A stretch of DNA of 64,000 nt from a bacterium. Lineage in GTDB: Bacteria; Oederibacteriota; JAAXVQ01; JAUVAV01. Made by a program: the position numbers and the translations under genes. How positions within the stretch are numbered: position 1 is the stretch's first letter; every line of letters starts with the position of its first letter. The notes beneath the pieces were generated by a model that was not told the DNA's origin, did no database searches, and saw nothing but the letters and a program-made list of their open reading frames with translations. Shown here piece after piece: positions 33,100-41,842 of this stretch. Where the stretch lies: assembly GCA_021108215.1 (NCBI GenBank), contig JAIORK010000028.1, forward strand, positions 1-64,000, written 5' to 3'.

Positions 33100-33819
33100 A
33101 TGGATTTATTCAAACAATTAACCCAAAAGGGACAAATTTTTTTAGGCGTACATACCCCGATCATCAGCAGCGGCATGACTTGGATCGGCAATTATGAATT
33201 GGTAAAAGCTGTCAGCAAACACGGCGCCTTTCCGGTATTGGCCGGCGGACATATCGGACATGTTTCATTGACCATTTTACTCCAACAAGTCCTGTTTAAT
33301 TTTCGTGATTTCCCTATTTTTGTGGCCGGCGGCATTGCCACCGGCAAAATGATCGCACATCTGCTGCTCATGGGCGCATACGGCTGCCAACTGGGAACGC
33401 GCTTTGTCATGACAGAAGAGTACACTGCACATGCCAAGTTTAAAGATGCTTTCATCAAAGCCAGAGCACGCGAAACCATTGCCACCCCCCAATGTGATTC
33501 CCGGCTGCCGGTGGTTGCAGTCCGGGCGGTCAACAACTGCGGCATGCGGAATTTTGGACAACTCCGGTTGAATTTGCTAAAAAAAATGGAAACCGGTTCG
33601 CTTTCCCGGGAAGAAGCTCAATTCGAGGTAGAGAATTACTGGATGGGTGCGCTGCGTCGTGCGGTTGTGGATGGAGATGTTGATTCCGGTTCGCTCATGG
33701 CAGGGCAGAGTGTTGGTTTGATGCACGACGTCAAACCCATGTGTGCCATGCTGGACGAATTGGTCGATGATGCCCGCGATGAATTGGAGCGTGTCTGCGG
33801 CACGTTGGGCGGAAAATAA
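33100..33819 (+). CDS. Nitronate monooxygenase-like protein with internal deletion
   Basis: A 239-residue frame with AAGGAG 7 bases before the ATG. The N-terminus (GVHTPIISSGMTWIGNYELVKAV) and everything from GHIGHVS to the C-terminus (VAGGIATGK, GCQLGTRFVMTEE, NYWMGALRRAV) match the nitronate monooxygenase/2-nitropropane dioxygenase family, FMN-binding TIM barrels of about 310-360 residues. The segment that normally lies between the first strand (FPVLAGG) and the EAGGHIG motif, some 100-120 residues, is absent, and the two flanks join in frame at 33241-33250 at a shared AGG. The barrel should not fold normally, so the product is probably inactive although the frame is open. It converges with the next gene with 6 bases between stops. 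Confidence 0.8.
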   Translation: MDLFKQLTQKGQIFLGVHTPIISSGMTWIGNYELVKAVSKHGAFPVLAGGHIGHVSLTILLQQVLFNFRDFPIFVAGGIATGKMIAHLLLMGAYGCQLGTRFVMTEEYTAHAKFKDAFIKARARETIATPQCDSRLPVVAVRAVNNCGMRNFGQLRLNLLKKMETGSLSREEAQFEVENYWMGALRRAVVDGDVDSGSLMAGQSVGLMHDVKPMCAMLDELVDDARDELERVCGTLGGK

Positions 33820-33825
33820 CACCGG

Positions 33826-34392
33826 TTAGTTCCAAGAAACCATCCAGCGCCACCGGGCGGGATCTTTGCCGTCAAGTAAAACCCGGATATTTTGTTTATG
33901 TGAAAGTTCCAACACGCCTTGAATATACCCCGTGGTGACATCACGGTAAACCGGCGACAAGCCGGGATAATCTTCCACAATAAAGTCTCCGGCATTGCGC
34001 CGGGGATCTTTCTCAACCCGCGCACGTCCCCGGGAATGGTTGACACTCCAAAGTTGTGATGCTTTTTCCATAATCATGGGTATCGTCGCAAAACGCAGCA
34101 GCACTTTGTAAATACCGGTCATGTCGCTGATCGCGACCTCGCGCGCAATTTGCAAAACACCCTTGGGATGATGCGGATGCAAAACCACCGCTGCATTAGC
34201 ATAAATTTTCGAAGCAATCGCAAGATCAATCCAGGCAATCGGCAAAGCCGTTTGAAAAATAGTTTGCTCGGTTGGACTCAATGTTTCTAAAAACGCTTTT
34301 TCTAATTCAGCCCCCTGGGCTTTAATCCGCTTTAAAATAAATGAAATACCCGACCCTTTCACCTTCCCGGCAACATCTTCATCTCGCTTCAT
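33826..34392 (-). CDS. Small sensor-like protein, DUF2378/V4R-like (paralogue 1)
   Basis: A 188-residue soluble protein, paralogous to the product of 34418-34978. Both share a pattern WxD...IxxxxxxxxLxxxxxxxxxxIAREVAxxDMTGIYKVL followed by a C-terminal alpha/beta region ending with hydrophobic strands. This overall pattern resembles the Myxococcus-type TIGR02265/DUF2378 family and related V4R-like domains, some of which bind small molecules; I am not certain of the assignment. No export signal. It follows its paralogue by 25 bases, so the two are probably co-transcribed. Confidence 0.6.
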   Translation of the reverse strand: MKRDEDVAGKVKGSGISFILKRIKAQGAELEKAFLETLSPTEQTIFQTALPIAWIDLAIASKIYANAAVVLHPHHPKGVLQIAREVAISDMTGIYKVLLRFATIPMIMEKASQLWSVNHSRGRARVEKDPRRNAGDFIVEDYPGLSPVYRDVTTGYIQGVLELSHKQNIRVLLDGKDPARWRWMVSWN

Positions 34393-34417
34393 TTATGTCG
34401 CATACCGTAAAAGGCCC

Positions 34418-34978
34418 TCACTCCCAGGTAAATTCAAAAATACAGTGATCGTCCCCGCGCGCAATGCACTGAGGATGTTTGGCAATAACATTTTTAGCAC
34501 CGCTAATCACCAGCATTTCCGCAATAAAAGCATTCTGGGCAATTTCGTGATATAAGGGAATATCCAGAAACTCAGTAAGCGTTAATCGGGCAGCTTTGTC
34601 ATCCGGAAATTCAACCGCCACTTCACCCGTATCAAAGTATTGATGCCAAACCTTGGCGGTATTCTTAAAAATTCCACGCGGCGTCAGCAAGGAAAAAAAA
34701 ACCCGGTAGATACCGCTAATATCTTTACGGGCATTGTGCCGGGTGGCTTCTTTGATGATCCGGTAGTCTCCTTGACCAAGGACTTTGTCCGCGACCAACA
34801 TCATGCGAATATACGCACCATAATCAAGCCAGGTATAGGAAAGAATGGGACTATTAAAGATAAGCGCCCGATCTGCGGGTAAAAGCGCTGCTTTAATTTT
34901 TTCCATACCGGCGGCCCCGCCGATTTTTTCCAAATACTCCATATTGCCGATCCATCCGGTACCCTTCATTTTTCCCAT
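34418..34978 (-). CDS. Small sensor-like protein, DUF2378/V4R-like (paralogue 2)
   Basis: A 186-residue protein with the same layout as its neighbour (WLDYGAYIRMMLVADKVLG, NARKDISGIYRVFF). The C-terminus CIARGDDHCIFEFTW recalls the Cys-containing tail of V4R domains and is the best hint of family; the neighbour lacks these Cys residues. Possible roles are ligand sensing or protein binding. Start ATG at 34978 with AAAGGAGTGGC just upstream. Nothing else is recognised. Confidence 0.6.
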   Translation of the reverse strand: MGKMKGTGWIGNMEYLEKIGGAAGMEKIKAALLPADRALIFNSPILSYTWLDYGAYIRMMLVADKVLGQGDYRIIKEATRHNARKDISGIYRVFFSLLTPRGIFKNTAKVWHQYFDTGEVAVEFPDDKAARLTLTEFLDIPLYHEIAQNAFIAEMLVISGAKNVIAKHPQCIARGDDHCIFEFTWE

Positions 34979-35177
34979 TGCGCCACTCCTTTAACTGACT
35001 GCCAAAAAACTTAAATGAATCGTCCACCGGCAGTCTGCCACTCCGGAAATTTTCAGCGCTTCCAGAGTATTCCGATTTACAGGTCCGAACAAGACACTTG
35101 CTCTCTTTTTAACAATAATGATTGTGATTCACAAAAATTTTCAAAAAAACGGAACAGCTTTTGCTGCCGTCACCCGC

Positions 35178-35999
35178 TCAAGCCGGTTCGAGACGATGCG
35201 ATTTTTTCTTATGCATCAGCTTGGGTGCATGTTCCGGATCGTTTAAGCTGGCGGCTTGTTTAAAATGGTAAAGCGCGCGCCCATACAATCCTTTTGCCAA
35301 ATGCTTTAAGCCTCGCGCCAGGTAAACCGGGGCGCTGGTGTGATCAATATAAAGTGTCCGCACCAAATCATTCATGGCTTTCCCACGGTTATCGGCAGCC
35401 AGGTAGCAGGCTGCCCGTTTATGATAGGCATCCGCCCAGAGCGCGTCACGTTCCAACGCACTGCTAAAATCCTGTACTGCCGCAGTATAATTTTTTTTCT
35501 TCATATAAACGGTCGCACGCAAATAATAAGCAGCTGCATTTTCTGTACTGAGTGTCATGGCTTGCTCAATCCAGCTCATTGCCTTGGCAAGCCGGTTGTT
35601 TTGAAAATAACCGGTTGCCATACCCACGCAAGCATCGTGATTATCCGGATTCAATACCAGACTTCTCTCAATGGCCTTGAGTGCTTCGGCAACATCCCGG
35701 TTTTCCAAAAATGCCAGACCGCGCACATACCACCCATTGGCATCTTCCGGTGCCTGCTCTAAAAAACGACCCAGATCTCCAATCGCTTCTACGTGCTGTC
35801 CGGACATCAACCGGGTAATTCCCCGGTCCCGATAGACCGGATAGTGGTCCGGCCTAACCGTTGCCACATAATCAAAGCACGCTTGCGCCGCAACAAAACG
35901 CCCTTTCAATAAAAATATATTTCCCTTACGCATTGCTGCCTGCCAAGCTGACGGAACACGGGACGACAAAAAAAGCATGTCCCAAATTTTTCTTAGCAT
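35178..35999 (-). CDS. Tetratricopeptide-repeat protein
   Basis: A 273-residue protein with about six TPR units (WQAAMRKGNIFLLKGRFVAA, YYLRATVYMKKKNYTAAV, AYHKRAACYLAADNRGKAM). No clear signal peptide. The ATG at 35999 is preferred because AGGAG lies 7 bases upstream; an earlier in-frame ATG at 36014 overlaps that site. A TTGACA promoter lies directly upstream. It is unrelated in repeat sequence to the TPR proteins of the chemotaxis cluster. Function unknown. Confidence 0.85.
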   Translation of the reverse strand: MLRKIWDMLFLSSRVPSAWQAAMRKGNIFLLKGRFVAAQACFDYVATVRPDHYPVYRDRGITRLMSGQHVEAIGDLGRFLEQAPEDANGWYVRGLAFLENRDVAEALKAIERSLVLNPDNHDACVGMATGYFQNNRLAKAMSWIEQAMTLSTENAAAYYLRATVYMKKKNYTAAVQDFSSALERDALWADAYHKRAACYLAADNRGKAMNDLVRTLYIDHTSAPVYLARGLKHLAKGLYGRALYHFKQAASLNDPEHAPKLMHKKKSHRLEPA

Positions 36000-36032
36000 T
36001 GCCGGTCTCCTCATCCATTTGCTGTTTCCTGA

Positions 36033-36061
36033 AGCTTAATCCCGGGAACCCCAAATGTCAA
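36033..36061 (-). promoter_or_regulatory. Predicted sigma-70 promoter of the TPR gene
   Basis: TTGACA (36056-36061) and TAAGCT (36033-36038) on the minus strand are separated by exactly 17 bases. The predicted start, near 36026, lies about 27 bases before the ATG at 35999. Confidence 0.6.
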
Positions 36062-36274
36062 ATAGAACTTCCACCACCTAAAAAATCTTTTTCCTGCTTA
36101 ATGCCAACCCGGGTAGACCGCAGGTTTAAAGGCCGCAACCGGTTGGTGCGCAACCAGAACCACCAACATTTACTTGGCGGATCGTTCTTCAACCCGGCAT
36201 TCACCGGCCCTATTAACGCCGCATACCATAATACGGACGCATCTCACTTTTGAAAGCTTAATTGAACAATCGGT

Positions 36275-36697
36275 TTAACGGGATGTCTTTTTCCACATCA
36301 CGGTTTCATTAAATTCTTTGGGCCGCGAAACATACTCAACCTTATCCATACAGATCTGCATAATATAGCGGCCCATACCGCCCCGGGAAAATTTTTTCAT
36401 AACTCGTTTGATGGTTGCTTCAGAAACAGGTGTGGGTTTGTAATTTTTCCCATAATCGCGAACGGCTATGATAATCTTTTTGGGTTCCTTCCAGACACGA
36501 ATCTGAATAATGCCGTCCTTTTTTCGCGAATAGGCATGCTGAATAACATTGGAAACCGCCTCATCAACCGCCAACTCAACATGATCAATAACCTCAGTAG
36601 AAAGACGGTAGGACTCGGCAAATCGTCTGATTTTTCTCCGGACCAACGATAATTTTTCAGCTGCGCTCGGTAATTTAAAAACAAGCTCTTTTGGCAT
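36275..36697 (-). CDS. RsbW/SpoIIAB-like anti-sigma factor kinase
   Basis: A 140-residue GHKL-type ATPase domain protein. The N-box is ELAVDEAVSNVIQHAY, the second box VRDYGK and the lid glycines RGGMGRYI. Such proteins phosphorylate STAS-domain antagonists and bind sigma factors or other targets in partner-switching circuits. The ATG at 36697 is preferred (AGGAG 9 bases upstream); a TTG at 36796 overlapping the upstream STAS stop is less likely. A STAS gene lies 95 bases upstream, its likely partner. Confidence 0.88.
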   Translation of the reverse strand: MPKELVFKLPSAAEKLSLVRRKIRRFAESYRLSTEVIDHVELAVDEAVSNVIQHAYSRKKDGIIQIRVWKEPKKIIIAVRDYGKNYKPTPVSEATIKRVMKKFSRGGMGRYIMQICMDKVEYVSRPKEFNETVMWKKTSR

Positions 36698-36792
36698 TAT
36701 TGCGCTCTCCTGATGACAGAGTTGGCAGCAAGTTCCCCGTATCCAAACCGAAGACAGAGCAAGATTGTCATCATGCTTTTCTTCAATACATA

Positions 36793-37179
36793 TCAAATTT
36801 CATGCTCTTTGGAACGGGGCATTTTTGTGTCCAGCGATTCCAACGCCCCCTCCAGATGCGAGTATAACTGGATAATCCGATTGAGACCAGTAATTTCTAT
36901 GCTGCTTTTTACACGTCCGGAAGCACCGACCACGATTACACGGCCATTTCCGGCATCCAGTGTCTTTTGAATCGTCAATAAAACACCCAACCCTTTGGTA
37001 TTGATATAGACCAAATTGCTTAAATCAAACACCAACCGTTCTTTGCCGGTATGAATAACTCCCCGTGCGATTTCTTCCAATTCCATGGCGCGCGACATAT
37101 CAATCGCGCCATGCACTTCAATCAGATAGGCATCCACCCCCTCCAGAGGCTTCTGTTTAACAAAAAATTCCACTGTCAT
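36793..37179 (-). CDS. STAS-domain anti-anti-sigma factor
   Basis: A 128-residue STAS protein. The hallmark segment DLSNLVYINTKGLGVLL contains Thr in place of the usual phosphorylatable Ser, with Asn before it. Such proteins are controlled by phosphorylation by RsbW-type kinases and dephosphorylation by PP2C phosphatases; both partners are encoded in this operon. AAGGA lies 6 bases before the ATG. It follows the helicase gene by 11 bases. Confidence 0.88.
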   Translation of the reverse strand: MTVEFFVKQKPLEGVDAYLIEVHGAIDMSRAMELEEIARGVIHTGKERLVFDLSNLVYINTKGLGVLLTIQKTLDAGNGRVIVVGASGRVKSSIEITGLNRIIQLYSHLEGALESLDTKMPRSKEHEI

Positions 37180-37190
37180 GAGATATCCTT

Positions 37191-39416
37191 TTATAGCGGT
37201 TCAAGTGCCGCAAAACGGACCAGCATCTGCTTGCGGCCATATTGTATAAAAGCAATTTCCACCTTCATATCATCCCCGTCCCCTTTTTTTCCAACAATGG
37301 TTCCCGGTCCATATTTGGCGTGCCGGACACGTTTCCCGACCGTCAAAACATCCGGGATATCTTCGGCTACACACCCATCCTCAAGAAAAGGTTCTCTGCT
37401 TTGAGTATCGACAGAAACCTGATAGTGTTTATCCCGCCACAAACCGCGCCCATCCGCCTGGTGCTCGGCCTTCTGATGTGCCAACGGTTTTGTACCCACA
37501 AAAAGGTGACACGGAATTTCATGTAAAAACCGCGATTCGGAGTTGTAAATCCGATTTCCAAAGGAACTGCGGGTTGCCGTCCCTGTCATCACCAATTTTT
37601 CCCGGGCACGGGTAATTCCCACATAGCACAGACGCCGTTCCTCTGCCAACCCGTTATCATCCTGCAATGCGTTGGAATGTGGAAACAGCCCTTCTTCCAT
37701 ACCCACCATGAATACCAAAGGAAACTCCAGTCCTTTGGCAGAATGCAATGTCATCAGGGTTACCTGCTCGCTATCTTCATTCGTCTCATCCCAGCTGGAA
37801 ACCAGAGCAATCTGATCTAAAAATCCCTGAAGCGAACTGTCCCCGGTACGCGAGTATTCATCCGCCGCTTCGATTAATTCATTCAAATTTTCAACCCGCG
37901 AGATACCCTCGTCATTCGGCGCATTTTGCCACATCGCCAAATACCCGGTCTCGGTAACGACCCTGGCCATAAACCGCGTCAAGTCAACCTGACTGACTTC
38001 CGCTTGCAAACCTGCCATCATTTTAGAAAATTCCGCAACGGCTTTGCGTGCGCGGTCGGTAAAATCACCATTCCCTTGCGCAATCAGGGCCATGGCTTCC
38101 AAAAGGGTGCTTTTACTTTCAAAAGCCAGCGCGCGCACTTTCTCCAGGGTTTGATCTCCCAGGCCGCGGGCAGGTGTGTTCACAATCCTTTCCAAAGAAA
38201 GTTCATCTGCCGGATTCACCAATATTTTAAGGTAAGCGAGCATGTCCTTAATCTCCATGCGGTCATAAAACTTCATCCCCCCCACAATCCTATAGGGCAG
38301 GCGTTCCCGACGAAGCGCATCTTCAAGCGGACGCGACTGGGCATTGGTGCGGTACAAAACAACACAATCCGTGAGCTTGCGCCCGGCACGGTTATACACC
38401 GCCTGCAAAATTTCCCGAACGACAAACGACGCTTCCTCAGCCTCATTTTCTCCACGAAAATATTGCAATGGCAACCCTTGCGGATTGTCGGTCCAAAGCG
38501 TCTTGTCTTTTCGTCCCTTGTTGTTCCGTACCACAGCCCCGGCAGCCGCCAGGATTGTCTGGGTGGAACGGTAATTCTGTTCCAGTTTAATCACCTTCGC
38601 TTTGGGATAGTCACGCTCAAACTCAAGGATGTTGCGCAGATCCGCGCCGCGAAATTGATAAATGCTCTGATCATCATCCCCAACAACCGTCAGGTTGGCT
38701 TGCTCTCCGGCCAGCTGACGAATCCAAAAGTACTGGCAATGATTAATGTCTTGGTATTCATCCACCAGGATATACTTGAATTGATCTGCATATTTTTCAT
38801 GCACGGCGGGATTTTCCTGAAAAATCTTTACCACCCGCATAATCAGATCGCCAAAATCACATGCATGATTTTTTTCCAGTTTTTTCTGATAGAGGCGGTA
38901 TACTTTGGCTGTCTGGCGCGAACCGAAATCAACTGCCAGTTTTTCAAATTCATCCGCATCAACCAATTCATGTTTGGCACTCTCAATCCGGTAGGCCAAT
39001 TGATCAACCTTCATTATTTTTTCATCAATACCCAATTCGCGCTGACATTCTTTTAACAGACGTTTGCTCTCTTCCCCGTCATAAATCGTGAAGGCATGTG
39101 TCATTTCTTTTTTAAGAATCCGCAAGCACAGTGCATGAAACGTTCCGATCCAAATTTGCTTGGCAATCTCAGTACCTACAATTTTCTTAATCCGGCCACG
39201 CATTTCGCCTGCGGCTTTATTGGTAAAAGTCACCGCCAGTAAAGCACTCGGGGCGATTTTATGCTGACAAATCAAATGAGCGATACGATAGGTGATAACC
39301 CTGGTCTTGCCCGATCCTGCACCGGCCAATACCAACAGGGGTCCTTCGTCATGTTCGACTGCTTCGCGCTGAGGACTATTCAGCTCCGCCGACGGTAAAA
39401 CACCGGATTTTGTCAT
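37191..39416 (-). CDS. UvrD/PcrA-type DNA helicase
   Basis: A 741-residue superfamily-1A 3'-5' helicase. Motifs in order: LNSPQREAVEH, AGAGSGKTRVITYR (Walker A), VTFTNKAAGEMR, DEYQDINHCQ (Walker B), VVGDDDQSIYQFRGA, LEQNYRST, TLMTLHSAKGLEFPLVF and YVGITRARE. The C-terminal YGPGTIV-to-ALEPL domain is typical of PcrA. It acts in repair and removal of proteins from DNA. The ATG overlaps the HU gene (ATGA). Its place inside a regulatory operon is unusual and may be fortuitous. Confidence 0.93.
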   Translation of the reverse strand: MTKSGVLPSAELNSPQREAVEHDEGPLLVLAGAGSGKTRVITYRIAHLICQHKIAPSALLAVTFTNKAAGEMRGRIKKIVGTEIAKQIWIGTFHALCLRILKKEMTHAFTIYDGEESKRLLKECQRELGIDEKIMKVDQLAYRIESAKHELVDADEFEKLAVDFGSRQTAKVYRLYQKKLEKNHACDFGDLIMRVVKIFQENPAVHEKYADQFKYILVDEYQDINHCQYFWIRQLAGEQANLTVVGDDDQSIYQFRGADLRNILEFERDYPKAKVIKLEQNYRSTQTILAAAGAVVRNNKGRKDKTLWTDNPQGLPLQYFRGENEAEEASFVVREILQAVYNRAGRKLTDCVVLYRTNAQSRPLEDALRRERLPYRIVGGMKFYDRMEIKDMLAYLKILVNPADELSLERIVNTPARGLGDQTLEKVRALAFESKSTLLEAMALIAQGNGDFTDRARKAVAEFSKMMAGLQAEVSQVDLTRFMARVVTETGYLAMWQNAPNDEGISRVENLNELIEAADEYSRTGDSSLQGFLDQIALVSSWDETNEDSEQVTLMTLHSAKGLEFPLVFMVGMEEGLFPHSNALQDDNGLAEERRLCYVGITRAREKLVMTGTATRSSFGNRIYNSESRFLHEIPCHLFVGTKPLAHQKAEHQADGRGLWRDKHYQVSVDTQSREPFLEDGCVAEDIPDVLTVGKRVRHAKYGPGTIVGKKGDGDDMKVEIAFIQYGRKQMLVRFAALEPL

Positions 39417-39700
39417 ACGTCCGACGCGTTGACCGCGATTTCTTTTAATTCGCGTCCGGGCCGAAAAAAAACACGTTTCAATGCCGGAACAGGAACCGGC
39501 TGTCCGGTTTTTACCACACGCCCTAAACTTGGTTTCCGCTGCTTGATGCCAAACGTTCCCAATCCGCGTAGTTCAATCCGGCTTCCCTGACTCAATTCAT
39601 CCGCCAGTGTATTGACAATATGATCAACAATTACATTGGCTTCCCGTTGGGTAAACCCAAACCGTCGGGAAAGCCGCCTTGCCAACTCTACTTTATTCAC
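39413..39700 (-). CDS. HU/IHF-family DNA-bending protein
   Basis: A 95-residue histone-like protein (MNKVELARRLSRRFGFT, IELRGLGTFGIKQRK, FRPGRELKE). The arm region has the usual Pro near QPVPVPALKRVFF. Members bind and bend DNA as dimers. GTG start behind AGGAGG, 5 bases after the phosphatase stop; overlaps the helicase by 4 bases. HU and IHF subtypes cannot be separated here. Confidence 0.92.
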   Translation of the reverse strand: MNKVELARRLSRRFGFTQREANVIVDHIVNTLADELSQGSRIELRGLGTFGIKQRKPSLGRVVKTGQPVPVPALKRVFFRPGRELKEIAVNASDV

Positions 39701-39705
39701 GCTTG

Positions 39706-41250
39706 TTATTCCTCCTCGGCTTTTACCACAATCATTGTGACATCATCGTTTTGCGGCGCCCCGGCACGAAACCGATCTACCGCAGCATCCAATTTCTTTA
39801 CAATCGATTCGGCTGTTTCAACAGCCAGGCCGCTTAAAATTCCCAGCATGCGTTCCATACCGAATAATACATCCTCGGCATTGCCGGCTTCATCAACCCC
39901 GTCGGTAAACAACAAAACAAAATCACCGGGATTCAATTTGATTTTTTTCTCTTGCATGATTTGTTCAAACACATCAGGTTCGGCAATGCCAATCGCAATC
40001 CCGGCCGGCATTTCAACATTAAATGTTTTACTCTCCGCCCGATAGACAATTGCTCCGGGATGACCTCCCCGCGCCAATGCCAGTGTCTTTTTTTCCGGAT
40101 CAAACACAGCATAAGAAATAGTGATGAACATATCCTGACGCATATCGCAGTATAACTGCCGATTGGTTCGCGCAAGAATTTTACCCGGCGAAAAGCTCTC
40201 CTGGGCCACACTGCGCAATGTCGCGCGCAGCTGGGCCATCACCAACCCGCCGGGCACCCCTTTGCCGGACACATCGGCAATGGCAAGACCCCAGTTATTT
40301 TTTCCCAGCTCAATAAAATCGAAATAATCCCCACTAACTTCCTCCGCCGACCGATAAAGCGTCCCGATGGAAAATCCGGGAATCACAGGATTGGATTTGG
40401 GAACCAGCAACTTTTGAATATCTTTGGCCAACGCCATTTCATGCTGAAGCCGTTCTTTATCGATCAGCTCTTTTTGTGCCTGCTTCAAATCAGCAGCCAT
40501 ATGATTAAACGCCAGTGCAAGTTGACCCAATTCATCCCGGCTGTGCGTGGTCAACTTCAAATCCAGGTCCCCCGAGCCGATCTGTTTGACCGCATTGGCC
40601 AATGCCTCTACCGGGCGCATGATCCAGCCCACAAAAACAACCGCAAAAAAAACACCCATACCCAGACCGGCAATTGTAATCAACAAAATGGTCCGCAATG
40701 TCCGGGTGACCGTCTTTTGAATCGGGGTTAAGAAGTAGACAACATGCGCCTGCCCCAGTACCTTACGCATCGAGGCATCCTTGCCTTCCAAAACAATCGG
40801 CATTTCAAAATCCAGACAGATACATCCGGCTTGCGCATACTGATAAATCCGACCCTGCCGCATGGGTTGAACCCGGGCGGTTTTGGGAATCCGGTAGAGC
40901 CGGGACTCCTGTCTAAAATCACTGTGTGCCAGAATCATTCCCTTGTCATCCGCCAACACGGCATGGCTGATTCCGGTTTCCTGCTTAATCACTTTGTCCA
41001 CCAGTTCGGCCAGCAACAACTGATCGGCGGTGGCCAGGGCTTCCGCTGCATTTCCGGCCAAGCCGCGCGTCAACGCCATCCCCTTGACACGCATCTGTTT
41101 GAGCAGGGCCTCGCGGACTTGAAACCGCACGACACCCGTCACGGCCCCCATCACCAACGAAATCAACAGGATCACCGCCAAAGAAAATTTTATTTTCAGG
41201 CCAACCCCGCGCTTTTTCTCGAACTCCTGCGCAACTATTTCCGCCATCAT
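39706..41250 (-). CDS. Membrane HAMP-PP2C (SpoIIE-type) serine phosphatase
   Basis: A 514-residue protein: a transmembrane helix near residues 20-42, an extracytoplasmic sensor region to about 185, a second helix (about 187-212), a HAMP domain (IMRPVEALANAVKQIGSGDLDL), a coiled linker and a C-terminal PP2C-type domain with EEVSGDYFDF, GLAIADVSGKGVPGGLVMAQ, RGGHPGAIVY and LLFTDGVDEA. The metal-binding Asp and Gly residues are conserved. It likely dephosphorylates the STAS proteins of the operon in response to an external signal. It overlaps the first STAS gene by 4 bases. Confidence 0.92.
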   Translation of the reverse strand: MMAEIVAQEFEKKRGVGLKIKFSLAVILLISLVMGAVTGVVRFQVREALLKQMRVKGMALTRGLAGNAAEALATADQLLLAELVDKVIKQETGISHAVLADDKGMILAHSDFRQESRLYRIPKTARVQPMRQGRIYQYAQAGCICLDFEMPIVLEGKDASMRKVLGQAHVVYFLTPIQKTVTRTLRTILLITIAGLGMGVFFAVVFVGWIMRPVEALANAVKQIGSGDLDLKLTTHSRDELGQLALAFNHMAADLKQAQKELIDKERLQHEMALAKDIQKLLVPKSNPVIPGFSIGTLYRSAEEVSGDYFDFIELGKNNWGLAIADVSGKGVPGGLVMAQLRATLRSVAQESFSPGKILARTNRQLYCDMRQDMFITISYAVFDPEKKTLALARGGHPGAIVYRAESKTFNVEMPAGIAIGIAEPDVFEQIMQEKKIKLNPGDFVLLFTDGVDEAGNAEDVLFGMERMLGILSGLAVETAESIVKKLDAAVDRFRAGAPQNDDVTMIVVKAEEE

Positions 41251-41600
41251 GTCCCTTTAAATTTTTTCATCGCTTCGGAAGCTGTTTCCAGAACATCAAA
41301 AACATCAGTAAAACCAAATACCTTTAAAATATCAAAAACCCGGGTGGAGCAGCCGCCCACCTTGATGTCCCCTTTGCGTGTGCGCACTTCGCGGATCCGT
41401 CCAATAATAGCACCCAGACCGGCTGAAGAAATATAATCCAAGTTGGTCATGTCCAGTACGATCTTTGTGTGACCTTCCTGGATTAATTGATCCAAAATTT
41501 TTTCCAGCCCGCCAACCTCGGTCATATCCAAAAAACCATTGAACGTTACCAGACGGACAGTACCCTTTGTTGTTTGCGTAATCGTCACTTTGTTTTTCAT
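41247..41600 (-). CDS. STAS-domain anti-anti-sigma factor (first gene of the operon)
   Basis: A 117-residue STAS protein with the canonical DMTNLDYISSAGLGAIIG loop, whose first or second Ser is the predicted phosphorylation site. The ATG at 41600 has GAGG 5 bases upstream; a start 5 codons earlier is possible. It is followed by the phosphatase, HU, helicase, second STAS and kinase genes. A repeat element with inverted ends lies 24 bases upstream. Confidence 0.9.
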   Translation of the reverse strand: MKNKVTITQTTKGTVRLVTFNGFLDMTEVGGLEKILDQLIQEGHTKIVLDMTNLDYISSAGLGAIIGRIREVRTRKGDIKVGGCSTRVFDILKVFGFTDVFDVLETASEAMKKFKGT

Positions 41601-41624
41601 AGTATCCTCACTCAAAATAACTAT

Positions 41625-41820
41625 TGTAGTGTCTCATGCTGTTGGTACTTTATAAAAATCATTGCGAGGAGCGATTTTTGCGACGAAGCAATCTGGGTTG
41701 AACTCAAAGTGCTTGAAAAACCAAGATTGCGACCAACGAAAGTCCCATACGATCCCCCATCCGGGCGGGGCTTCGCTTCGCTCGCAATGACAAACGCTCC
41801 ATCATTTCCGAGACACTACA
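41625..41820. mobile_element. MITE-like element with 11-bp inverted repeats and likely target duplication
   Basis: TGTAGTGTCTC (41625-41635) and its exact complement GAGACACTACA (41810-41820) bound 196 bases. CTAT lies directly outside both ends (41621-41624 and 41821-41824), a likely 4-bp target-site duplication. The interior contains an ATTGCGAGGAGCGA...TCGCTCGCAATGA palindrome, a unit known as a common intergenic repeat in many bacteria. The element sits between ribF and the STAS operon. Confidence 0.75.
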
Positions 41821-41842
41821 CTATATACTCTCCGGCTTGCGT

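Noticed and set aside
37926-39056. 376-codon plus-strand ORF
   Set aside because: It is the antisense shadow of the UvrD/PcrA helicase gene.
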